The position numbers and the translations under genes are program-made. This document shows, one piece after another, positions 1-6,129 of a stretch of DNA of 17,187 nucleotides. The notes beneath the pieces are model-generated. The model made no database searches, was not told the DNA's origin, and saw only the letters and a list, made by a program, of their open reading frames with translations. The first letter of the stretch is position 1; every line of letters begins with the position of its first letter. The stretch covers positions 1-17,187 of the forward strand of contig JAUYJZ010000032.1 in NCBI GenBank assembly GCA_030698465.1. The letters are read 5' to 3'. This DNA comes from a bacterium. Its GTDB lineage: Bacteria; Patescibacteriota; Minisyncoccia; Minisyncoccales; UBA10102.

Positions 1-1508
1 GTGAGTTTTGAACCAATCTGCGTTGCCAGGCGTATCCTTTGTTCCTCTCCTCCTGAAAGGGTCCCCGCCTTTCTGGATAGGGTCAAATATTCCAGCCCAA
101 CGTCAATTAAAAACTGGAGGCGGTTTAGTATCTCTTTTACAATGGGTTGTGCGATTTTCCTTTCGTACTCTTTCAAAGCAAGGCTGCTGAAAAATTCTTT
201 CACATGATTGAGCTGGAGATTAACCACTTCGTCAATAGACTTTTCTCCAACAGTGACCGCAAGCACCTCGGGCTTTAACCTTTTCCCTTGGCATTTCTCA
301 CATACTCTCTCTATCATGTATTGCTCAATCTCTTCCCTTGCGTATTCAGAATCGGTTTCGTGATATCTTCTCTCTAACCAAGGAATCACTCCCTCCCAGC
401 CAGAGGCTGGTCCGCCTTCGGCGGAAAACCCCCCGTCTCCATACAGCATAAGTTTTATTACCTTTGGAGGGAGCTCTTGTACAGGGGCCACCAGAGAAAA
501 TCTGCGCTCTTTTGCCAGGTCTTCTAATTTCCACCAGAAAAACCCTTGCCTCCCTATTTTATGGGAAGCATGCGCCCAGGGGAAAATGGCGCCCTCTGCA
601 ATGGAGAGCCGCGGGTTCGGAATAACCAATTTTGGGTCAACCTCAAGACGTTCCCCTAACCCTTGGCAGGAAAGACAGGCCCCAAAGGGAGAATTGAAAG
701 AGAACACCCTGGGTTCAATCTCAGATAATGAGATGCCACAGTTCTCGCAGGCAAATCTCTCTGAAAACAACTGGTCCCCTTTCTTTGAACTGATGAGAAC
801 CATTCCCTTCCCAAGCTTCAAAGCCGTCTCCAAAGAATCAATGAGCCGAGGGCGGTCTAAATCTTTCTCAATGGTCAACCTATCCACCACCACCTCAATT
901 GAATGTTTTTTCTTTCGGTCCAATTCCTTTTCCAGAGCTTCTTCAATACGGTACACAATATCGTCAATACGAACTCGAACAAATCCGGAACGCTGAATCT
1001 CCTCTAAAGTACCTCGGTGCTCACCCTTTCTTTCCCGTATCACAGGACCTAAAATGGCAACCTCTTGCCCTTTTGGAAGTTTTTTCGCTTGATCTGCAAT
1101 ATGGGAAACAGATTGTCGAGAAACTACCCTGCCACACTCTGGACAGTGAGGAATTCCAATTCTTGCAAACAAAAGACGGAGATAATCATAAATCTCCGTA
1201 ATGGTTCCAACTGTAGATCTTGGATTGTGCGCCCCTTTTCTCTGATCAATGGCAATGGCAGGTGAAATACCTTCAATACTATCCACGTCGGGCTTTTGCA
1301 TAACGCCCAAGAATTGGCGGGCGTATGCACTCAAACTTTCCACATATCTTCTCTGTCCTTCAGCATACAAGGTATCAAAAGCAAGAGAGCTTTTCCCGGA
1401 ACCTGAAAGTCCTGTAATGACAACGAGTTTACCCTTGGGAATATCCACATCAATGTTTTTTAGGTTGTGGACCCTAGCTCCCCTAATTTTTATGAAATCT
1501 TGCGCCAT
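1..1508 (-). CDS. uvrA: UvrA, excision nuclease ATPase subunit (N-terminal 502 residues, partial)
   Basis: DNA-damage sensor of nucleotide excision repair; it loads UvrB on lesions, after which UvrC cuts. I translated the minus strand from the ATG at 1508; the frame stays open to the left edge, so the C-terminal part lies outside. Visible: Walker A GLSGSGKS (residues 33-40), the family block around QRRYVESLSAYARQFL (52-67), Cys pairs at CPEC (122-125), CENC (254-257) and CLSC (278-281), and the first ABC signature LSGGEEQRIRLATQIGS (484-500). The signature usually reads GGEAQR; here Ala is Glu. Residues 362-371 are coded by a double hairpin in a loop where relatives have a different, longer segment. 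AAGGA lies 3 bases before the ATG, and a TTGAAA-N17-TATAAT promoter is upstream. It is divergent from uvrC, its pathway partner. Identification is secure. Confidence 0.96.
   Translation of the reverse strand, partial: MAQDFIKIRGARVHNLKNIDVDIPKGKLVVITGLSGSGKSSLAFDTLYAEGQRRYVESLSAYARQFLGVMQKPDVDSIEGISPAIAIDQRKGAHNPRSTVGTITEIYDYLRLLFARIGIPHCPECGRVVSRQSVSHIADQAKKLPKGQEVAILGPVIRERKGEHRGTLEEIQRSGFVRVRIDDIVYRIEEALEKELDRKKKHSIEVVVDRLTIEKDLDRPRLIDSLETALKLGKGMVLISSKKGDQLFSERFACENCGISLSEIEPRVFSFNSPFGACLSCQGLGERLEVDPKLVIPNPRLSIAEGAIFPWAHASHKIGRQGFFWWKLEDLAKERRFSLVAPVQELPPKVIKLMLYGDGGFSAEGGPASGWEGVIPWLERRYHETDSEYAREEIEQYMIERVCEKCQGKRLKPEVLAVTVGEKSIDEVVNLQLNHVKEFFSSLALKEYERKIAQPIVKEILNRLQFLIDVGLEYLTLSRKAGTLSGGEEQRIRLATQIGSKL
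396..425. repeat. Double hairpin inside uvrA
   Basis: Two perfect adjacent 6-bp hairpins: CCAGCC-AGA-GGCTGG (396-410) and TCCGCC-TTC-GGCGGA (411-425). They are in frame and code for UvrA residues 362-371. The GCC-TTC-GGC core recurs in two palindromes inside uvrC (1966-1974 and 2614-2622). GC content is higher than in the flanking gene. I read it as a small palindromic insertion; the hairpins are seen, the mobility is inferred. Confidence 0.6.
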
Positions 1509-1519
1509 ACGTCCTTACA

Positions 1520-1548
1520 ATTATATACTCTTTGTCAAGAGATTTCAA
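1520..1548 (-). promoter_or_regulatory. Predicted uvrA promoter
   Basis: On the minus strand TTGAAA (1548-1543) is followed after 17 bases by a perfect TATAAT (1525-1520). The uvrA ATG starts 11 bases after the -10 box, so the untranslated leader would be only about 5 bases. The hexamer TTGAAA read on the other strand (TTTCAA) sits where the uvrC -35 would be. No LexA-type operator was recognised. Confidence 0.6.
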
Positions 1549-1570
1549 GAGATGGGTTAAAGAGTATAAT
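1543..1570 (+). promoter_or_regulatory. Predicted uvrC promoter, -10 box 6 bases before the ATG
   Basis: A perfect TATAAT lies at 1565-1570 and the uvrC ATG begins at 1577, leaving six bases (ACAGTT). The best -35 candidate is TTTCAA at 1543-1548 with a 16-base spacer, which is weak. Transcription would begin at or next to the start codon, implying a leaderless message. There is no Shine-Dalgarno sequence. Confidence 0.5.
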
Positions 1571-1576
1571 ACAGTT

Positions 1577-3079
1577 ATGGAAAAGTTTTGCTATCTTCCC
1601 AAGACAAAACTCTCAACCCTCCCCAAGGCACCTGGTGTCTATACGTTAGCTTCTCCCAAAACCGTCTTATATATAGGAAAAGCAGGGAACATAAAAGAGC
1701 GGGTGAAGAACCATTTCCTCCGCCAGTCGTACCGAGACAATCTTTTCATTGAAGAGGTGACACGGGTCGGGTATATCAAAACAGATTCAGATATTGATGC
1801 TTTGCTATTGGAATCCCAGCTCATTAAAAAACAACAACCCAAGTATAATGTGGTGTGGAAGGACGACAAAAAATACTTCTATGTCGCAATTGATCATATT
1901 GGTTGTACCGTAGGGAATATAAAACTTCCGAGAATATTTTTGACACACCAACCTATCATGAAGTCGCCTTCGGCGACCCCGGGGAAACCTTCAGATGCCG
2001 TGCTGTCGCACATGGCAAAAAAGGTAGGTTTCCCGCCAAAAGCAAAGCAGTTTGCTTTTGGCCCCTTTGTAGAAGGAAAGGCGATAAAGCGCGTATTGCG
2101 ATTATTACGAAAAGTATTCCCCTACTACACAACAAAAAAGCATGGGGCCCTTCCCTGCCAATACTGCCATCTCAATCTTTGCCCGGGCCCTGCCCCTAAC
2201 GAGAAAACCTACAGAAAAAACCTGCGAAAGTTATCCTTAGTCCTTAAAGGAAAGAAGACCTCAGTATTAAAAAAACTGGAAAAGGAAATGAAAGGAGCCG
2301 CAAAGAACCAGGACTTTGAAAAGGCAGGAGTGCTGCGCGACCAATTCCTTTCTTTAGAGCGTATCATCTCCCATGCAAGGCTCCTAGGACCTGAAATTTC
2401 CAACTCTCCTGACTGGAACACAATAGAACAAGCACTCCAAAAGCTCTTTTCAACCAAAAAGAGAATTCTACTCCTTGAGGCCTATGATATCTCCAACATA
2501 CAAGGGAAAGAGGCAACAGGTTCCCAAGTTACCTTTCTCAAAGGAGTCCCCCTTAAGGAATCTTATCGAAAGTACAAGATAAGGTGGCCCGGTGAAGTTT
2601 CTCGTCTCGCGGTGCCTTCGGCACATCGCTCGCAGAGAAACTTCCCGCGAGAAGCCAAGCAGTTGGCTTCTCGCCCCAATGACTTTGCCATGATGCAGGA
2701 ACTGATCTCAAGACGCCTCTCGCATCCAGAATGGCCTTTCCCCCAAGTCATGGTCATTGATGGAGGCAAAGGACAATTATCCTCTGCTCTCAAAGCAATC
2801 TCAAACTTACTCTCGGTAAGTTATCCCCGCCCAGCAGGGCGAGGCTCGCCTCCTCTGGAGGCGGCACACCTTACCGAGAGTAAGTTACGGGGAATCAACG
2901 TAGTAGCTCTGGCAAAAAAGCAAAATGAGTTGTTCTTTCCCGACAAACCGAAGTCCGTACTCCTTCACGATCTTTCGAGACCATTGGAGAATCTCTTTCT
3001 TCATATCAGAGATGAAGCCCATCGTTTTGCAATTAAGTACCACCGCCATCTCCACTCCAAAAAGGTGATGAAAACTTAA
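1577..3079 (+). CDS. uvrC: UvrC, excision nuclease incision subunit, lacking the C-terminal HhH domain
   Basis: Makes the two incisions flanking a lesion in nucleotide excision repair. The 500 residues show an N-terminal GIY-YIG nuclease (GVY at 20-22, LYIGKA at 31-36, Arg42, Glu79), a Cys cluster CQYCHLNLC (194-202), a UVR domain that contacts UvrB (about 234-262), and the RNase H-like nuclease with Asp304 (EAYDISN), Asp395 (VIDGGKGQL) and His482 (RDEAHRFAI). The protein ends 18 residues after that His; the usual tandem HhH DNA-binding region is missing and none is found downstream. Three palindromic inserts (about residues 129-162, 340-366, 410-436) extend loops while preserving frame and catalytic residues. 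A TTG at 1532 would add 15 residues, but 1577 is preferred because homology starts there and TATAAT precedes it. It may be functional but reduced; activity cannot be judged here. Confidence 0.95.
   Translation: MEKFCYLPKTKLSTLPKAPGVYTLASPKTVLYIGKAGNIKERVKNHFLRQSYRDNLFIEEVTRVGYIKTDSDIDALLLESQLIKKQQPKYNVVWKDDKKYFYVAIDHIGCTVGNIKLPRIFLTHQPIMKSPSATPGKPSDAVLSHMAKKVGFPPKAKQFAFGPFVEGKAIKRVLRLLRKVFPYYTTKKHGALPCQYCHLNLCPGPAPNEKTYRKNLRKLSLVLKGKKTSVLKKLEKEMKGAAKNQDFEKAGVLRDQFLSLERIISHARLLGPEISNSPDWNTIEQALQKLFSTKKRILLLEAYDISNIQGKEATGSQVTFLKGVPLKESYRKYKIRWPGEVSRLAVPSAHRSQRNFPREAKQLASRPNDFAMMQELISRRLSHPEWPFPQVMVIDGGKGQLSSALKAISNLLSVSYPRPAGRGSPPLEAAHLTESKLRGINVVALAKKQNELFFPDKPKSVLLHDLSRPLENLFLHIRDEAHRFAIKYHRHLHSKKVMKT
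1963..2062. repeat. Palindromic element 1 inside uvrC
   Basis: In-frame structured insert coding for UvrC residues 129-162, between FPRIF and the conserved FGPF motif. Parts: hairpin GTCGCC-TTC-GGCGAC (1963-1977); outer stem GGGAAACC (1982-1989) with GGTTTCCC (2027-2034); inside it GCC-GTGC, loop TGTC, GCAC, AT bulge, GGC (1997-2016); then a perfect 12-bp stem GCCAAAAGCAAA (2035-2046), loop GCAG, TTTGCTTTTGGC (2051-2062). The architecture from 1982 on matches element 2 at 2594-2674. Confidence 0.75.
2594..2674. repeat. Palindromic element 2 inside uvrC
   Basis: In-frame insert coding for UvrC residues 340-366, between YRKYKIR and PNDFAMMQEL, which are close together in typical UvrC. Parts: outer perfect 10-bp stem GAAGTTTCTC (2594-2603) with GAGAAACTTC (2635-2644); inside it GCG-GTGCC, loop TTC, GGCAC, AT bulge, CGC (2609-2629); then a perfect 12-bp stem GCGAGAAGCCAA (2647-2658), loop GCAG, TTGGCTTCTCGC (2663-2674). 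Stem lengths, AT bulge and GCAG loop match element 1, but stem bases differ in a paired way. Confidence 0.75.
2806..2884. repeat. Palindromic element 3 inside uvrC
   Basis: Perfect 15-bp inverted arms CTTACTCTCGGTAAG (2806-2820) and CTTACCGAGAGTAAG (2870-2884) enclose 49 bases that hold CGCCC-AGCA-GGGCG (2828-2841) and CGCCTCC-TCT-GGAGGCG (2847-2863). Each arm is also a small hairpin by itself. It codes in frame for UvrC residues 410-436, between the DGGKGQL block and VVALAKK, where relatives have only a short linker. Its left 26 bases match element 4 at the uvrC stop in 22 positions. Confidence 0.75.
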
Positions 3080-3114
3080 TCTCATTAAGTTATCCACGCC
3101 TTAATGAAATTAAG
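3075..3114. repeat. Palindromic element 4 containing the uvrC stop codon
   Basis: Arms CTTAATCTCATTAAG (3075-3089) and CTTAATGAAATTAAG (3100-3114) pair at 14 of 15 positions around TTATCCACGC. The uvrC stop TAA (3077-3079) lies within the first arm. The left 26 bases align with those of element 3 with four differences; two of them (C to A and G to T) lie opposite each other in the arm's own stem, a compensatory change. Confidence 0.65.
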
Positions 3115-3124
3115 GATGCACTGG

Positions 3125-3153
3125 TTGACGCAAGAGAAAAAGAGGGGTATACT
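3125..3153 (+). promoter_or_regulatory. Predicted leaderless promoter of the small membrane protein gene
   Basis: TTGACG (3125-3130), a 17-base spacer, then TATACT (3148-3153). The ATG of the next gene begins six bases later (ACACCA), at the expected transcription start. This is one of the clearest promoters in the window; no Shine-Dalgarno sequence is present. Confidence 0.7.
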
Positions 3154-3159
3154 ACACCA

Positions 3160-3501
3160 ATGCTGCATACCATTATTCTCTCTTTGTTGGCTGGGTTGGC
3201 CGGTCTTTGGGTGGCAACCAAATTTATTCCCGGAGTTAACTTCACGGGTGACTTGAAAAGTTTCTTGATTGCGGGCGTTGTTCTTGGTATTATCCTTGCA
3301 GTATTGCACCCTCTCCTGAACCTCTTTTCCGTGATTGTAAAACTCGTGGTCCTCTTGGCCCTTGTCTTGCTAGTTGTATGGGTCCTTGATGTTTTCTTCC
3401 CCGAACTCAATATTCCTAATGTAATGGCCCTGTTCTGGACCGGACTCGTGGTGGCGGGAGCCACCGTGATCCTCTCTCTGTTCGGCAGGGGTAAAGTATG
3501 A
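3160..3501 (+). CDS. Small four-helix membrane protein, phage-holin superfamily IV type (PF04020-like)
   Basis: 113 residues, very hydrophobic, with four predicted membrane segments at about 4-22, 34-53, 57-80 and 88-109. The stretch LKSFLIAGVVLGIILAVLHP followed by a hydrophobic run resembles the PF04020 family, whose members are small membrane proteins of unknown function in many bacteria despite the holin name. No lysis genes or other phage genes are nearby, so a lytic role is unlikely. Its start is fixed by the TTGACG-N17-TATACT promoter six bases upstream. Its stop TGA (3499-3501) overlaps the left end of the 88-bp element preceding secG. The function is unknown; the family call is by residue pattern only. 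Confidence 0.75.
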   Translation: MLHTIILSLLAGLAGLWVATKFIPGVNFTGDLKSFLIAGVVLGIILAVLHPLLNLFSVIVKLVVLLALVLLVVWVLDVFFPELNIPNVMALFWTGLVVAGATVILSLFGRGKV

Positions 3502-3585
3502 ATCCCGCACAAAATGCCCAAGAACAAAGGTAATTCGCATGAAAACACAACAAGACATACAAGCTAAATTTTGTGCGGGATGAAT
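3498..3585. repeat. 88-bp palindromic element before secG (copy 1)
   Basis: Structure: ATGAAT (3498-3503), arm CCCGCACAAAAT (3504-3515), 52 bases, arm ATTTTGTGCGGG (3568-3579), ATGAAT (3580-3585). The arms are perfect 12-bp inverted repeats and the flanking ATGAAT is a direct repeat. The right ATGAAT is the start codon region of secG; the left one overlaps the stop of the preceding gene. A second copy of exactly the same length lies at 10700-10787. By hand count 64 of 88 positions agree: all 36 in arms and flanks and 28 of 52 inside. It could be a mobile miniature element or a leader RNA. Confidence 0.75.
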
Positions 3586-3795
3586 CTTTTCAACATCGGA
3601 CAAATTATCGTTGCGGTTCTCTTGATAGTAGCCATTCTTTTTCAGCAGAGAGGAGGGGGTTTGGGTGGCGCATTCGGAGGCGAAGGCGGCGGAGTCTACT
3701 CCACGAGGCGGGGGCTCCAGCAAAAACTCTACTGGGCAACCGTAGTTCTGGGCATTCTCTTTGTCACCCTTGCCCTACTCAATCTTATTCTTTAA
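3580..3795 (+). CDS. secG: SecG, preprotein translocase subunit
   Basis: Small accessory subunit of the SecYEG channel in the cytoplasmic membrane. 71 residues with two membrane helices (about 5-21 and 49-70) joined by the glycine-rich loop FQQRGGGLGGAFGGEGGG, typical of SecG (usual form LLQ-RGGGL-GAFGG). The ATG at 3580 is the right edge of the 88-bp palindromic element; a TTG at 3571 in the same frame would only add residues coded by the element's arm. No Shine-Dalgarno sequence is visible; the hairpin arm ends directly before the start codon, so it could affect initiation. The next gene begins 54 bases downstream. Confidence 0.93.
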   Translation: MNLFNIGQIIVAVLLIVAILFQQRGGGLGGAFGGEGGGVYSTRRGLQQKLYWATVVLGILFVTLALLNLIL

Positions 3796-3849
3796 GAACC
3801 CCAGCTTTTCTCAAGAATCTTGCTTTCTCATGTTGGTTGAAATTACGTA

Positions 3850-5856
3850 ATGCCGTCACAATCTTCTCCTTTTGATAATCCTGCGGGTTTTACATGGAAC
3901 GCCAAGTTCCCCTCGTTTAATCAATGGATTAAACTCCCCCGCGTTTTAACACGCAAGGAAAAAAGAATTTTGCTCTTGTTTTTGATTCTTTTTTTGGGCT
4001 CCTTGACGTTTTTAACCTCATACATCTACCAAACCTATACCGTGGCGGTTCCAGCCAAAGGGGGAAGTATGACCGAAGGCATGGTAGGTTCTCCGCGCTT
4101 TTTAAATCCCGTGTATGCTGAAGTAAACGACACGGACCGGAGTTTAACCCAACTCCTCTTTTCTGGGCTTTTAAGATATGACAATGAGGGAAATCTCGTA
4201 GGTGACCTGGCTTCAGAATACAGCGTCCTGGAAGGTGGGAGGGTATATGAGGTAACATTGAAAAACAATATCCGGTGGCATGACGGCTACGCCTTTGATG
4301 CAGATGATATCCTCTTTACCGTGCAAACCATCCAAGACCCCAGATACAAATCTCCCATTCGAGCTAACTGGGTCGGAGTGGACGTGCAGAAAATCTCTGC
4401 CACAAAGGTAAGATTTGTTTTAAAAGACCCATTTGCCGCCTTTGCAGAACGCCTGACCTTAAAAATCCTTCCCAAGCACCTATGGCAAGAAATCACACCG
4501 GAAAACTTTGCCCTTTCCATATACAACCTCCAACCTGTGGGAACCGGCCCGTACCGCTTGATTGATGTAAAGCGAGATAAGTCAGGATCTGTAAAAGAAA
4601 TCACGCTCAAAGCCCATTCCAAGTACCATGGAGAGGGCCCATACATTGCAACCCTGATTTTTAAGTTCTTTGAAACACAAGAGGATCTTCTCAAGGAAGC
4701 TGATGCAGGAAAACTGCAAAGTTTTTCTTTGGTAAATCCAGCCCCCTCAAGATTCCGCGACCCGGCTCTTTTGGTATACGAGTTCTCTCTGCCTCGTTCC
4801 TATTCTCTGTTCTTTAACCTGCAGGCATCCTCTCCGGTAGCAAAGCGCGACATACGGGAAGCCCTAAAGCTGGGAATTGACCAGAATGAACTGAACGAGA
4901 GCATATTTACAGGAAACGCAATTCTTCTTTCTTCTCCTTTAAGGGGAGACCTCTACGGGTTTGAGAGCCCACCTCTTTCAACCAAAGATATTGAGCGAGC
5001 ACTCTCATTATTTGCAAAGGAAGGATACCAACCTGCAGAATCCGGAAGCCTGGTCAAAATTACTCTCTCTCAAGAATTCACAGCCGACCTTCGCCGGGGT
5101 AGTCAGGGAACCCAAGTTATAGCTCTGCAGGAATGCTTGGCAAAGGATCCCAAAATATATCCGGGAGGCATTGTGAATGGGGTATTTGGACCGGCAACCC
5201 AACAAGCAGTCATTGCATTTCAGGAAAAATACGTAAAAGATATCCTGGCACCCTCCAGTCTAAGCAAAGGGACTGGAACAGTGGGCCCCTCCACACGAGC
5301 CAAGCTCAATGAAATCTGTTCTGCTCCACAAGACGACACTCCTCTTTATCTCACGCTCACCACCTTGGACCAATCCCCACTCAAAGAAGTCGCCTCTTTT
5401 ATAGCAAAATCATGGGAAGAACTAGGAATTGAAACTGAGGTGAAGGTCCTGACCCCTGGCGAATTGGAGCGAGACGTGCTAAAACCAAGGAACTTTGAAA
5501 TACTCTTGTTCGGAGAGGTTTTGGGAAGGGTTCCGGATCCTCTTCCCTTCTGGCATTCCTCACAGGTCAAAGACCCAGGACTTAATCTTTCAGGATACGA
5601 TTCATCAGATGCCGACACCCTGCTCGAGCAAATCCGAAGAACCGGAGACGTACAAGAACGCAAAGCTTTCTTGGCCCAGCTCCAAGAACTCTTGGTGCAA
5701 GACCTCCCTGCGCTCCCATTATATGATCTGACTTACCAGTATGTTGTTTCAAACGAGATTAAAGGTGTGAAGGAACAACTCCTGTCTGAACCTGGACAAA
5801 GGTTTTCTGGCGTATTGGATTGGTATATAAAAACAAGACGAGTGTGGAGCTTTTAG
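3850..5856 (+). CDS. Membrane-anchored ABC solute-binding protein (SBP_bac_5) with an inserted peptidoglycan-binding domain
   Basis: Resembles the peptide/nickel-type extracellular solute-binding family (DppA/OppA). 668 residues: a basic segment (RVLTRKEKR, 31-39), one membrane helix (about 40-60), then family blocks at about 75-110 (GSPRFLNPVYA, LLFSGLLRYD), 140-160 (IRWHDGYAFDADDILFTV), 229-236 (PVGTGPYR) and 320-345. Residues about 410-491 form a peptidoglycan-binding domain (LRRGSQGTQVIALQECL, NGVFGPATQQAVIAFQ, GTVGPSTRAKLNEIC), after which the solute-binding fold resumes (LYLTLTTLD, ALPLYDLTYQYVV). There is no lipobox Cys; the uncleaved helix would anchor it outside the membrane. No permease or ATPase gene is adjacent, so its partners are elsewhere or absent. 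The TAG stop directly abuts tRNA-Leu. The ligand cannot be inferred. Confidence 0.88.
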   Translation: MPSQSSPFDNPAGFTWNAKFPSFNQWIKLPRVLTRKEKRILLLFLILFLGSLTFLTSYIYQTYTVAVPAKGGSMTEGMVGSPRFLNPVYAEVNDTDRSLTQLLFSGLLRYDNEGNLVGDLASEYSVLEGGRVYEVTLKNNIRWHDGYAFDADDILFTVQTIQDPRYKSPIRANWVGVDVQKISATKVRFVLKDPFAAFAERLTLKILPKHLWQEITPENFALSIYNLQPVGTGPYRLIDVKRDKSGSVKEITLKAHSKYHGEGPYIATLIFKFFETQEDLLKEADAGKLQSFSLVNPAPSRFRDPALLVYEFSLPRSYSLFFNLQASSPVAKRDIREALKLGIDQNELNESIFTGNAILLSSPLRGDLYGFESPPLSTKDIERALSLFAKEGYQPAESGSLVKITLSQEFTADLRRGSQGTQVIALQECLAKDPKIYPGGIVNGVFGPATQQAVIAFQEKYVKDILAPSSLSKGTGTVGPSTRAKLNEICSAPQDDTPLYLTLTTLDQSPLKEVASFIAKSWEELGIETEVKVLTPGELERDVLKPRNFEILLFGEVLGRVPDPLPFWHSSQVKDPGLNLSGYDSSDADTLLEQIRRTGDVQERKAFLAQLQELLVQDLPALPLYDLTYQYVVSNEIKGVKEQLLSEPGQRFSGVLDWYIKTRRVWSF

Positions 5857-5940
5857 GCCCAGGTGGTGAAACTGGTAAACACGCTAGCCCCAGGAGCTAG
5901 TGCCAGCAATGGCTTGCGAGTTCGAGTCTCGCTCTGGGCA
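5857..5940 (+). tRNA. tRNA-Leu (anticodon CAG)
   Basis: Type II tRNA of 84 bases without encoded CCA (A73 is followed by CCC). Acceptor GCCCAGG (5857-5863) pairs with TCTGGGC (5933-5939, one G-T). The D arm has a GTG/CAC stem and a GG in its loop. Anticodon stem CTAGC (5884-5888) pairs with GCTAG (5896-5900) around CCCAGGA, so the anticodon is CAG at 5891-5893. A long variable arm has stem GCC/GGC, and the T arm is GCGAG-TTCGAGT-CTCGC (5916-5932). The position before the anticodon is C instead of the nearly universal U33. The gene starts on the base after the stop of the solute-binding protein gene, so it is probably cut from that transcript. Confidence 0.9.
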
Positions 5941-5986
5941 CCCAAAAATATCATGAAAACCAAAAACCCCGCTTTCACGGAGTTTC

Positions 5987-6129
5987 GGCAGGTCTTTGTA
6001 CAGACCAGATCTGACTTATCAATCGGTATTTCTATTATAACAAAACGATGGGTGCTGTCAATACCCCACAAGATATAGAGAATAGTTGGTAGTGGGGGCA
6101 GGTATAGTACCAGACCTGACTTATCAATC
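5987..6129. repeat. Imperfect direct repeat in the tRNA-Leu/rnj intergenic region
   Basis: Two similar segments at 5987-6024 and 6097-6129 both begin GGCAGGT and end with the identical 14 bases CTGACTTATCAATC (6011-6024 and 6116-6129); the middle parts differ by a few indels. The second copy forms the inner part of the cloverleaf. In the first copy the bases after GGCA form GGTCT-TTGTAC-AGACC (5991-6006). This 276-base stretch (5941-6216) holds no plausible protein gene. Confidence 0.5.

Noticed and set aside
1..207. Plus-strand open frames at the left edge and other short frames across the window.
   Set aside because: They lie antisense or out of frame to well-supported genes such as uvrA, ftsK and rpoC and show no family features.
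1532..1576. TTG at 1532 as the uvrC start.
   Set aside because: It would place the start upstream of the TATAAT box and add residues not seen in the family; the ATG at 1577 fits both homology and promoter.
2821..3099. TTATCCCCG and TTATCCACG as DnaA boxes or part of an origin.
   Set aside because: They are parts of palindromic elements 3 and 4, there is no cluster or AT-rich unwinding region, and no dnaA or dnaN gene is near.
3160..3501. A holin, hinting at a prophage.
   Set aside because: The family name is historical; there is no endolysin, integrase or structural gene, and it sits among housekeeping genes.
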